This document shows, in pieces, positions 1 through 7,264 of a stretch of DNA of 64,000 nt. The position numbers and the translations under genes were made by a program. How positions within the stretch are numbered: position 1 is the first letter of the stretch; each line of letters opens with the position of its first letter. Below the pieces are notes generated by a model. It made no database searches. It saw only the letters and a program-made list of their open reading frames with translations, and was not told the DNA's origin. The DNA comes from Lichenicola sp965198575 (lineage in GTDB: Bacteria > Pseudomonadota > Alphaproteobacteria > Acetobacterales > Acetobacteraceae), in the NCBI RefSeq assembly GCF_965198575.1, contig NZ_OZ240671.1, positions 1 through 64,000 of the forward strand, written 5' to 3'.

Positions 1-150
1 GCGGTGAACGACGGCCCCGGCAGCCTCGGCGCCCTTGGTGTAGGTGATCGCGACCTTGGCGCCGTCGTGCGCCAGGCGGGCGGCGATCGCGGCGCCGATC
101 CCGCGCGAGCCACCGGTCACGAGTGCGGTCCGGCCTTCGAGCTTCGACAT
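1..150 (-). CDS. SDR family oxidoreductase, N-terminal fragment
   Basis: This is the first 50 codons of a short-chain dehydrogenase/reductase; the rest lies beyond the left edge of the window. The dinucleotide-binding glycine motif TGGSRGIG is at residues 12-19, directly after a hydrophobic beta strand, as in classical SDRs. The ATG is preceded on the minus strand by an AAGGAA-like ribosome binding site. The gene is divergent from a LysR regulator, the usual arrangement of an LTTR and its target. The substrate cannot be inferred from this fragment. Confidence 0.88.
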   Translation of the reverse strand, partial: MSKLEGRTALVTGGSRGIGAAIAARLAHDGAKVAITYTKGAEAAGAVVHR

Positions 151-181
151 GGCGAGTTTCCTTTTCTGCGAGAACCGTTCA

Positions 182-228
182 GGAAAGACCTGCCGTTTCT
201 AGATCCGCCTTTTCGGCAGCGGAAAGAC
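182..228. promoter_or_regulatory. Nested repeats between SDR and LysR genes (possible LTTR site)
   Basis: CTGCCG (190-195) and CGGCAG (214-219) form an inverted repeat with an 18-base spacer. The octamer GGAAAGAC occurs directly repeated just outside the arms, at 182-189 and 221-228. It lies in the 133-base divergent intergenic region where a LysR-type regulator would bind to control itself and the SDR gene. Assignment as an operator is inference from position and symmetry. Confidence 0.35.
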
Positions 229-283
229 TTTGTAGGCTTCGGGCTATGCCTCGAAGGTACAGGCAGAACGGAGCCCAGGCATC

Positions 284-1192
284 GTGGAGCTGCGGCATCT
301 CCGCTACTTCGTCGCCGTGGCCGAGAGCGGCAGCCTCAAGCTGGCGGCGGAGAAGCGGTTGCATACCGCGCAGCCTTCGCTGAGCCGGCAGATCCGTGAC
401 CTCGAGACCGAAATCGGCGTGAAGCTGCTGGAGCGGAGCGCGCACGGTGTCGCGCTGACCGAAGCCGGCCGCGCCTTCCTCGATCATGCGCGCTCCTCGC
501 TGGCGGCAGCACAAGCGGCGGCGGAGGCGGCGCGGCGCGTGGCGCTGCCGGCAAGGACGGTGTTCGCAATCGGTTTCGTGGTCGGACACGAGGTCGACTG
601 CATTCCGCCCACGACGAACATCCTCAGGGACGAACTGCCCGGGCTCGAGCTGCGGATCTCCAGCGGGTTCTCGGTGGACCTCGCCGACGCGCTGCAGCGC
701 GGATCGCTGGATGTCGCCTTCCTGCGCCGCGAACCGGTCGCGGATCTCGAATACAGGCTCGTCCTGCAGGAGCCGATCATCGCGATCGTGCCGTCCGGTC
801 ACCGGCTCGCTGCGGCGTCCCTGGTGCACGCCGACGATCTCGCCGGGGAAACCTATATCGGCATCTCGCCGATCCCGCGGGTGCTGCGCGGCGTGGTGAA
901 GGCGTATCTTGCGACGTCTGCGTCGCCGATCGTTCCGGCGTTCGAGATCGACAACTTCGCGATGGCGGTCTCGCTGGTGGCGGCGAAGCGGGGGATCGCG
1001 CTGCTGCCTGCCTCGGCGCGGGGTTACCTGCCTGCATCGGTGGTCAGTCGCCCGCTCGGCGGCACGCAGCCGACGATCGACCTGGTGCTCGGCTACCGGG
1101 CCGCAAACCGGTCCGGCGTGCTCGGAAGGTTTCTCACGAACCTCGGCACCCTGTCGGCGCAGATCCGCAAGCCGCAGCCGACCGCCTGGTGA
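284..1192 (+). CDS. LysR family transcriptional regulator
   Basis: A 302-residue protein of normal LTTR length. Residues 1-60 form the winged helix-turn-helix typical of LysR proteins (starting MELRHLRYF, with the recognition helix near QPSLSRQIRDLE). The remainder resembles a periplasmic-binding-protein-like effector domain. The start is GTG at 284. It is divergent from the SDR gene at the left edge, so that gene is the most likely target. The effector is unknown. The 3' end converges on the next gene with only 3 bases between them. Confidence 0.93.
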   Translation: MELRHLRYFVAVAESGSLKLAAEKRLHTAQPSLSRQIRDLETEIGVKLLERSAHGVALTEAGRAFLDHARSSLAAAQAAAEAARRVALPARTVFAIGFVVGHEVDCIPPTTNILRDELPGLELRISSGFSVDLADALQRGSLDVAFLRREPVADLEYRLVLQEPIIAIVPSGHRLAAASLVHADDLAGETYIGISPIPRVLRGVVKAYLATSASPIVPAFEIDNFAMAVSLVAAKRGIALLPASARGYLPASVVSRPLGGTQPTIDLVLGYRAANRSGVLGRFLTNLGTLSAQIRKPQPTAW

Positions 1193-1195
1193 GCA

Positions 1196-1618
1196 CTAGG
1201 CAGACGGCTCCGGCGCAGGCGGTGGCTTCAGCCGGGCGTCGGCGCGTTCGATGGTGGCGATCATCGACTCGCCGGCGCGTCGGCTGATCGGATCCTCGCT
1301 CATCGCCAACCGGTCCGCCATCAGCATCGCCGGCGACAGGATGCCGCGCAGGTCGTGCCGGAGTCGGGCGGTCGCACCGGCCAGTTCCCCGATCCGCGCC
1401 TCCGCCTGCTCCGCCCGGGCGATCGCCTGCGTTGCCGTCGCGGTCGAACGAGCCCGTATCCTCCTGTCCAACAGCAGGCCGGCGCCGAAGGCCACGAGGG
1501 CCGGCGCGATCACGCGGATGATCGGCGGCATCCGCAGCCGGTTGGCGGCCAGCGAGCCCAGCAGCACGGGGCCTGCGATGCCGATTGCGGTCGGAAGCGG
1601 TCGCGATGGAAGGGTCAT
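1196..1618 (-). CDS. Small membrane protein with HisKA-like helical segment
   Basis: About 140 residues from the ATG at 1618; an in-frame ATG at 1690 would add 24 residues. An N-terminal hydrophobic pair of segments (around residues 8-50) probably anchors it in the membrane. The C-terminal half is helical and contains an HDLRG segment followed by regularly spaced hydrophobics, resembling the phospho-acceptor dimerisation helix of histidine kinases. No HATPase domain follows. It may be a degenerate kinase fragment or a phosphotransfer-like protein, but I do not recognise a named family. The gene converges on the LysR gene. Confidence 0.6.
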   Translation of the reverse strand: MTLPSRPLPTAIGIAGPVLLGSLAANRLRMPPIIRVIAPALVAFGAGLLLDRRIRARSTATATQAIARAEQAEARIGELAGATARLRHDLRGILSPAMLMADRLAMSEDPISRRAGESMIATIERADARLKPPPAPEPSA

Positions 1619-1706
1619 GTCAGGGCGAGTGTCCGACGAAGTGTCATGCAGCTCAAGTCGCGGCCGCGGTCGCCATGCGCCAATGGCCATGCCCCGGTCG
1701 CCAAGG

Positions 1707-1736
1707 TTGACGCTCGGGCGGCCCAACGACTATAAG
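1707..1736 (+). promoter_or_regulatory. Sigma-70-type promoter of the rpmH operon
   Basis: TTGACG at 1707-1712 and TATAAG at 1731-1736 are separated by 18 bases, close to the sigma-70 consensus and unusually AT-rich for this genome. The L34 start codon lies 111 bases downstream of the -10. No gene overlaps the leader, and no DnaA-box cluster was seen, so this is not an obvious oriC. Confidence 0.6.
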
Positions 1737-1846
1737 CCGGCCCTCCGAAGGCGGCTGCAGAGCGCGGCCGTGCCTTCGCATGTTCGTGTCCCGACCGGTC
1801 CGTCGCATGGGTGCGCCGGACCATCCCGATCTAGGAGAGTGCAGCC

Positions 1847-1981
1847 GTGAAGCGCACCTATCAACCGTCCAAGCTGGTGCGCAAGCGGCGCCATGGTTTC
1901 CGCGCACGCATGGCGACGGTCGGCGGCCGCAACGTGCTCGCCAGCCGTCGGGCGAAGGGGCGCAAGCGCCTTTCAGCCTGA
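1847..1981 (+). CDS. rpmH: 50S ribosomal protein L34
   Basis: A 44-residue, strongly basic protein with the nearly invariant L34 pattern: VKRTYQPSKLVRKRRHGF at the N-terminus, then RMAT, GGR, VLASRRAKGR and a KRLSA end. It is a component of the large ribosomal subunit. The start is GTG at 1847, preceded by AGGAGAG at about 9 bases. It heads the conserved rpmH-rnpA-yidD-yidC cluster, with rnpA starting 90 bases downstream. Confidence 0.97.
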   Translation: MKRTYQPSKLVRKRRHGFRARMATVGGRNVLASRRAKGRKRLSA

Positions 1982-2070
1982 ACCCTGAGCCGCAAGGCCC
2001 TGGCTGGAGACCGCCAGCAGGGCCATGGCGGGGAAAACCGCATCTGGTCCGTCGCAGGAGTATTCGCGGC

Positions 2071-2451
2071 ATGGCCTCCGCCGATATCCGGCTCAAGCGA
2101 CGGGCACAGTTCCTCCGTGTTGCATCGAAGGGGGCGAAAGCCCCGATGCCGGGCCTCGTGCTGCAGTCGCTGAAGCGGGACGATGTCCTGCCTGCGCGCC
2201 TGGGCTTCACGGTGACCAAGAAGGTCGGCAATGCCGTGATCCGCAACCGCACCAAGCGTCGGCTTCGCGAGGCCGCCCGGTTGCTGTTGCGTGACGAGGC
2301 GTTCCGGGGCGAGCCGTTGTCGGGGGTCGATCTCGTGTTGATCGGCCGCGACGGCACCCGCTCGCGTCCGTTCCCGGCCTTGATCGACGATCTTCGTCGG
2401 GCGCTGCGACGGACCGGCACGGTCACGTCGGGTCGTGGATCATCATCCTAG
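2071..2451 (+). CDS. rnpA: Ribonuclease P protein component
   Basis: A 126-residue basic protein that assists the catalytic RNA of RNase P in maturing tRNA 5' ends. The family signature is visible as GFTVTKKVGNAVIRNRTKRR-type sequence at about residues 47-66, the RNR loop that contacts pre-tRNA. The ATG at 2071 follows GCAGGAG. Its stop codon TAG shares one base with the GTG start of yidD, so the two are translationally coupled. Confidence 0.96.
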   Translation: MASADIRLKRRAQFLRVASKGAKAPMPGLVLQSLKRDDVLPARLGFTVTKKVGNAVIRNRTKRRLREAARLLLRDEAFRGEPLSGVDLVLIGRDGTRSRPFPALIDDLRRALRRTGTVTSGRGSSS

Positions 2452-2843
2452 TGGGCCACGTGCAGGCAGCCTCGGCGATCCGACATGCTGCAGCTTCAAT
2501 CCAGGCTGTCCTTGTCCTTGCGGTCCGGCTTTACCAATACTGCCTGCGTCCAGTGCTCGGTCCGAACTGTCGCTTCGTGCCGAGTTGCAGTGACTATGCG
2601 ATCGAAGCCCTGATGCTCCATGGAGCCTTTCGAGGGACGGGCCTTGCCGGCGCGAGGATCCTGCGATGCAATCCGTGGCATCCTGGTGGACACGACCCGG
2701 TGCCGTCCCGCCCTTCAAGCCCCCGGCTTACAAGCTCCCGGCTCATGAGCGATTGTCGTTGCGGCATTCATGCTTCCGGCCTCGCCGCTGCACCGCCCTC
2801 CTTTGCCCCAACCTCCCTTGATCGAGATCGGCCCGTCCGCTGA
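2451..2843 (+). CDS. yidD: Membrane protein insertion efficiency factor YidD
   Basis: A 130-residue protein with the YidD core: the hydrophobic LYQYCLRPVLGPNCRF segment, PSCSDYAIEAL with its conserved cysteines, and CNPWHPGGHDPVP. YidD assists YidC-dependent insertion of membrane proteins. It is longer than usual because the family normally ends soon after the GG(Y/H)DPVP motif, whereas here about 45 Ser/Pro/Arg-rich residues follow. The extension reads straight to a TGATG overlap with yidC. Start GTG at 2451. Confidence 0.93.
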   Translation: MGHVQAASAIRHAAASIQAVLVLAVRLYQYCLRPVLGPNCRFVPSCSDYAIEALMLHGAFRGTGLAGARILRCNPWHPGGHDPVPSRPSSPRLTSSRLMSDCRCGIHASGLAAAPPSFAPTSLDRDRPVR

Positions 2844-4612
2844 TGGATAATAATCGCCTCTTCCTCGCGGTGGCGCTCTCGGTCGCCATCCTGGTCGGCT
2901 TCGAGTGGCTGATGCCCAAGCAGAGCCACCAGGCGCTGTTGCATCACGCCCAGACCACGACCCAGTCCACGCCCGCCGGCGATGCGCCGCGTCCGGTCAC
3001 CGACCTGGCCCCACCCGGCACACAGCCGGCGGCGATTCCCGCTCCGACCCATGAGGCGCGGTTGCCGATCGACGCCGACAAGGTCCAGGGAAGCATCGAC
3101 CTGGTCGGCGCCCGCCTCGACGACCTGGTGCTGCGCGACTACCAGGAGACGATCAAGGCCGGCAGCCCGCTGGTCCGGGTGCTCGAGCCGCAGGACCAGA
3201 AGCAGCCGAACCTGGTGCAGCTCGGCTGGAGTGCGGCCGCCGGTGGAAACGTGAAGGTGCCCGACAGCGCCACGTTGTGGACCGCCGACCAGCCGAAGCT
3301 CACTCCGACCACGCCGGTCACGCTGTCCTGGGACAACGGTGCCGGCCTGGTCTTCCAGATCGCCCTGTCGGTGGACCGGAACTACATGTTCACGGTCGAG
3401 CAGCGGGTGCGCAACAGCACCGGCCAGCCGGTCTCGCTGTATCCCTGGTCGCGGGTCAGCCGCAGCTACACGCCGCAGGTGACCGGCGGCTACCTGGTGC
3501 ATGAGGGGCCGATCGCGGTCGTCGACGGCCGCATGGAGGAGATGTCCTACACCAGCCTCAAGAGCAAGGCGGCCGACGCCGGCGGCACCGGCTGGTCGGC
3601 GAACCAGACGCCCGCCGCGGATGGCGGCTGGGCCGGCATCACCGACAAGTACTGGCTGACCGCGATCATCCCGGGACACGACCAGGCGACGACCGCGAGC
3701 TACCGCTACCAGCCGAACGAGGGTGCCGGCACCTATCAGGTCGATTTCATCAGCCAGGCGCCCGTCAGCGTGCCGGCGGGCGGTACCGTCAGCACGTCGA
3801 GCCACGTGTTCGCCGGCGCCAAGGTGGTGCATCTGCTGGAGGGCTACCAGTCCAGCCTGCACATCACCGACTTCTGGAAAGCCGTTGATTTCGGCTGGTT
3901 CGCCTTCCTGACCAAGCCGATCTTCTACGTGCTGGACTGGCTGAACACAGCCCTGGGCAACTTCGGCCTGGCGCTGCTGGCCTTCACGCTGATCGTCAAG
4001 ACGCTGTTCTTCCCGCTGGCCATCAAGCAGTTCCGCTCGATGGGCAAGATGAAGCTGCTGGCGCCGAAAATGACCGCCGTGCGGGAGCGCCACAAGGGCG
4101 ACCCGATGGCGATGAACACCGAGATGATGGCGCTGTACAAGCAGGAGGGTGTCAACCCGGCAAGCGGCTGCCTGCCGATGCTGGTGCAGGTGCCGGTGTT
4201 CTGGTGCCTCTACAAGGACCTGGTGGTGACCATCGAGATGCGGCACGCGCCGTTCTTCGGCTGGATCCGCGACCTCTCCGAGCCGGACCCGACCAACGTG
4301 TTCAACCTGTTCGGGCTGATCCCGTTCGATCCGGCAGTGCTGGCGCCGATCCTGCACCTGGGCGTCTGGCCGATCGTACTCGGCGGCACCATGCTGCTGA
4401 TGCAGCGGATGAATCCGCCGCCGCCGGACCCGATGCAGGCGCGGCTGTTCCAGATCATGCCGCTGATCTTCATGTTCGTGCTGGCGCGCCAGCCGGCCGG
4501 GCTGGTGATCTATTATTGCTGGAACAACCTGCTCACCGTGTCGCAGCAATGGCTGATCCAGCGCCGCACCCATCTCGGGGGCAGCCGCCAGGTCAGCACG
4601 GTGTCGCGCTGA
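2843..4612 (+). CDS. yidC: Membrane protein insertase YidC
   Basis: A 589-residue inner-membrane insertase/chaperone (YidC/Oxa1/Alb3 family) working alone or with SecYEG. It shows a single N-terminal membrane segment (residues about 5-20), a large periplasmic domain (about 60-350), then the conserved five-helix core beginning near WFAFLTKPIFYVLDWL. The QFRSMGKMK coiled segment, PASGCLPMLVQVPVF and the final NNLLTVSQQWLIQRR region are family hallmarks. The ATG overlaps the yidD stop; engB begins at its own stop codon. Confidence 0.97.
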   Translation: MDNNRLFLAVALSVAILVGFEWLMPKQSHQALLHHAQTTTQSTPAGDAPRPVTDLAPPGTQPAAIPAPTHEARLPIDADKVQGSIDLVGARLDDLVLRDYQETIKAGSPLVRVLEPQDQKQPNLVQLGWSAAAGGNVKVPDSATLWTADQPKLTPTTPVTLSWDNGAGLVFQIALSVDRNYMFTVEQRVRNSTGQPVSLYPWSRVSRSYTPQVTGGYLVHEGPIAVVDGRMEEMSYTSLKSKAADAGGTGWSANQTPAADGGWAGITDKYWLTAIIPGHDQATTASYRYQPNEGAGTYQVDFISQAPVSVPAGGTVSTSSHVFAGAKVVHLLEGYQSSLHITDFWKAVDFGWFAFLTKPIFYVLDWLNTALGNFGLALLAFTLIVKTLFFPLAIKQFRSMGKMKLLAPKMTAVRERHKGDPMAMNTEMMALYKQEGVNPASGCLPMLVQVPVFWCLYKDLVVTIEMRHAPFFGWIRDLSEPDPTNVFNLFGLIPFDPAVLAPILHLGVWPIVLGGTMLLMQRMNPPPPDPMQARLFQIMPLIFMFVLARQPAGLVIYYCWNNLLTVSQQWLIQRRTHLGGSRQVSTVSR

Positions 4613-5274
4613 CCGAGCCGGATTTTATCGGCGCCCCGGCGACCGCGGACGAGCAGGCTGAGGCGCTCGAGGCCGGCCGGCTGCTGTTCGCGGGCGAGGC
4701 GCGGTTCTTCTACGCCGCCCAGCGGATCGACCAGCTGCCCGAGCCGGACCTGCCGGAGATCGCCTTTGCGGGTCGGTCGAACGTGGGCAAGTCGAGCCTG
4801 ATCAATGCGTTGACCGGCCACAAGGCGCTGGCACGCGCGTCCTCCGAGCCCGGCCGCACCAAGCAGTTGAATTTCTTCGCGCTCGCCGACCGCATGACGC
4901 TCGTGGACATGCCGGGCTACGGCTATGCCAAGGCGGCCAAGGAAGTGAAGGAGGACTGGCAGGGGCTGATGTTCGACTTCCTGCGCGGCCGGCCGACCCT
5001 CAGGCGGGTGGTGCTGCTGCTCGACGCCCGCATCGAGATCAAGCAGAACGACCTCGACGCGATGAAGCTGCTGAACCGGGCTGCGGTGATCTTCCAGCTG
5101 GTGCTGACCAAGTGCGACGTGCCGAAGCCGCCGAAGCTTGCCGCCAAGCTGGTCGAGATCCAGGATCTGGCGAAACGCCACGCCGCCGCGTATCCGGTGG
5201 TGCTTGCCACCAGCAGCGGCACCGGCGCCGGGATCCCGGAGCTGCGTGCGTCGCTCGCCGAGTTGGCCCTGTAA
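4609..5274 (+). CDS. engB: Ribosome biogenesis GTPase EngB (YihA/YsxC)
   Basis: A roughly 221-residue GTPase needed for large-subunit assembly. G1 GRSNVGKSSL, G3 DMPGYGYA and G4 TKCD are all visible in order. No ATG, GTG or TTG lies at the expected start. The best-placed initiation is CTG at 4609, overlapping the yidC TGA; an in-frame ATG at 4549 would add 20 residues inside yidC. The identity is certain, but the start is not. argB follows 46 bases downstream. Confidence 0.92.
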   Translation: MTEPDFIGAPATADEQAEALEAGRLLFAGEARFFYAAQRIDQLPEPDLPEIAFAGRSNVGKSSLINALTGHKALARASSEPGRTKQLNFFALADRMTLVDMPGYGYAKAAKEVKEDWQGLMFDFLRGRPTLRRVVLLLDARIEIKQNDLDAMKLLNRAAVIFQLVLTKCDVPKPPKLAAKLVEIQDLAKRHAAAYPVVLATSSGTGAGIPELRASLAELAL

Positions 5275-5320
5275 CCCTGTCGATCCCCCGGCCGATTGCG
5301 GCCGTCCGAGGAGCCCGTCG

Positions 5321-6226
5321 ATGCCGATGAACGAGGACGCTCTCAAGACCGCGCGCGAGCAGGCCGCGGTGCTGGCGAGCGCGCTGCCGTACCTGCGCCG
5401 CTATGCCGGCGACACCATCGTGGTGAAGTACGGCGGACATGCGATGGGCGATCCGGCGCTCTCGGAAGCATTCGGCCACGACATCGCGCTGCTCAAGCTA
5501 ATCGGCGTCAATCCGGTCGTGGTGCATGGCGGCGGCCCGCAGATCAACGCCATGCTGGAGCGGCTCGAGATCAAGTCGAGCTTCGTCGAGGGCCTGCGCA
5601 TCACCGACGCCGCGATGGTCGACATCATCGAGATGGTCCTGTCCGGATCGGTCAACAAGCAGGTGGCCGAGCTGATCAACCGGGCCGGGGCGCTGGCGAT
5701 CGGCATCTCGGGCAAGGATGGCGGGATGATCCAGGCGCGCAAGCTGACCCGGACCGTCCGCGACCCGGACAGCCGGATCGAGCGGGTGCTGGACCTGGGA
5801 CTGGTCGGCGAGCCGGAGCGGATCGACACGCGGGTGCTGTATGCGCTGTCGGGATCGGGGGTGATCCCGGTGATCGCGCCGATCGGCGTCGGTGCGGACG
5901 GCCAGACCTACAACATCAACGCCGACACCGCCGCCGGAGCCGTTGCCGGTGCGCTGAACGCCACGCGGCTGCTCATGCTGACCGACGTGCCCGGCGTACT
6001 GGATGAGAACAAGCAGCTGATCCCGGAGCTGAGTGCGGAGGACGCGCAACGCGGTATCGCCAGCGGCATGATCTCCGGCGGCATGATTCCGAAGGTCGAG
6101 ACCTGCCTGGAGGCGGTGCGCGCCGGCGCCCGAGCTGCGGTCATCCTGGACGGGCGGGTGCCGCACGCCGTGCTGCTGGAGCTGTTCACCGACGCCGGAC
6201 CGGGCACCCTGATACGGGCTGCCTGA
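5321..6226 (+). CDS. argB: Acetylglutamate kinase
   Basis: A 301-residue enzyme that phosphorylates N-acetylglutamate, the second step of arginine synthesis. It has the amino-acid kinase fold with YGGHAMGD near residue 35, VVHGGGPQI near residue 70, the NINADTAAGAVA nucleotide-site segment and a C-terminal GGMIPKVE motif. The ATG at 5321 is preceded by GAGGAG at 7 bases. It is last in the rpmH cluster, as in other Rhodospirillales. The stop lies inside a 13-base direct repeat (CCTGATACGGGC units at about 6209-6233). Confidence 0.96.
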   Translation: MPMNEDALKTAREQAAVLASALPYLRRYAGDTIVVKYGGHAMGDPALSEAFGHDIALLKLIGVNPVVVHGGGPQINAMLERLEIKSSFVEGLRITDAAMVDIIEMVLSGSVNKQVAELINRAGALAIGISGKDGGMIQARKLTRTVRDPDSRIERVLDLGLVGEPERIDTRVLYALSGSGVIPVIAPIGVGADGQTYNINADTAAGAVAGALNATRLLMLTDVPGVLDENKQLIPELSAEDAQRGIASGMISGGMIPKVETCLEAVRAGARAAVILDGRVPHAVLLELFTDAGPGTLIRAA

Positions 6227-6247
6227 TACGGGCGGGCGCGGGTCCTC

Positions 6248-7264
6248 TTAAACCAGCTTCCGGGCGAGGAAACCGATCTGCCAGGCCATCTCGCCGCGGC
6301 TGAGTGGGCATCCACCGTCCGCTGTCGCGGTCAGAATCGACCCGCAGGTGATCTCGGCGAGCTGACTCTGCAGCAGGACGGCAGCCTGCATGGAGAAGCC
6401 CGCCTTCCAGGCCAGACTTACCATGCCGCGGCGGCTTCGCAGCCCGATCGCGATATCGATCGACTCCGTCGGCACCAGGGCCGCCGCAGCCAGCAGCGCG
6501 ATGGCGCCGCGATTATCGCCGAGCCGCAACGCCGCGAGCAGGGCCGCCTCGGTCGCATCCTCGTGCCGGGGCGGTGGTGAGCGATCGCAAAGGCGCGGCT
6601 GCATCTCGAGGCGTTGCCGCCAATCCGGCCGCTCGGCTTCATCGGCAGGCAGCCGATCCAGTGCCGCCACAAGCTGCTCGACGCACACGCGCCGGCATGC
6701 CTGGTCGAACTCGGATGAGGTCTGCGTCGAGAGCAGCGCATCGAGCACCTTCTCGCGCGTGACCGGGTCCGGACCCGACAGCGCCGCCGCAAGGACGTCA
6801 TGCTGCTGCAGCACACCGTCCGCCGCCAGCAGCGACAGGACCGATCCTGGTTCGAGGGAGGCTGCGAGTTCGGCAACGGCGACGCCGGCATCGAACGCGG
6901 CGGGCGGGTCCGCAAGCAGACCGGCGAGCGGTTCGTGGGCGTCGAGCAGCGCGGACCATGTGTCGCGCAGCCTCGTATCCAGCAGGTCCGCCAGCCTTGC
7001 CGCCACGGCCCGGCGTCCGGGGACGTCGAGACCGGGCAGGAGGGAGTCGGCAATGGCAGCGCACAGGCGCGGCTTGTCCTCGGCTGCAGGTTGGCCGGGA
7101 CCGGGCGATACCGGCGCGCTGATCATGGTCTCCTGCGCGGCCGGGACCGATGCCTCCGGCGGCTGATCATGCGCCGGCGCCGATCCGGCCTCGGCCGCCT
7201 GCGGGGCAGCCTGGCGGCGACTTGTGTCGGCGCTGCTGCCGCCCACTCGCTGAAACACCGTCAC
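6248..7264 (-). CDS. Helical protein, possibly DUF2336-like, coupled to a GGDEF gene
   Basis: A 338-residue protein, mostly amphipathic alpha helices rich in Ala/Leu. It has HEAT-like repeats (for example around VAELAASLEPGSVLSLLAAD and VLAAALSGPDPVTREKVLDALL), a disordered Ala/Pro N-terminus of about 55 residues and no enzyme motif. The pattern resembles the alphaproteobacterial DUF2336 family, but I cannot confirm this. The GTG start at 7264 overlaps the stop of the upstream GGDEF gene (GTGA), so the two are co-translated and likely share a signalling pathway. It converges on argB. Confidence 0.72.
   Translation of the reverse strand: MTVFQRVGGSSADTSRRQAAPQAAEAGSAPAHDQPPEASVPAAQETMISAPVSPGPGQPAAEDKPRLCAAIADSLLPGLDVPGRRAVAARLADLLDTRLRDTWSALLDAHEPLAGLLADPPAAFDAGVAVAELAASLEPGSVLSLLAADGVLQQHDVLAAALSGPDPVTREKVLDALLSTQTSSEFDQACRRVCVEQLVAALDRLPADEAERPDWRQRLEMQPRLCDRSPPPRHEDATEAALLAALRLGDNRGAIALLAAAALVPTESIDIAIGLRSRRGMVSLAWKAGFSMQAAVLLQSQLAEITCGSILTATADGGCPLSRGEMAWQIGFLARKLV

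Noticed and set aside
1619..1846. Chromosome origin next to rpmH
   Set aside because: rpmH is often near oriC, but no cluster of DnaA boxes (TTATCCACA-like) or AT-rich unwinding region is present, and dnaA/dnaN are absent.
2768..4573. 601-codon open frame on the minus strand opposite yidC
   Set aside because: High GC produces long open antisense frames. The sense strand is unmistakable yidC, and the antisense product is His/Gln/Arg-rich low complexity.
6205..6235. Short direct repeat CCTGATACGGGC at the argB stop as an attachment site
   Set aside because: No integrase or other mobile gene is nearby, and the repeat is a simple local duplication of about 13 bases.
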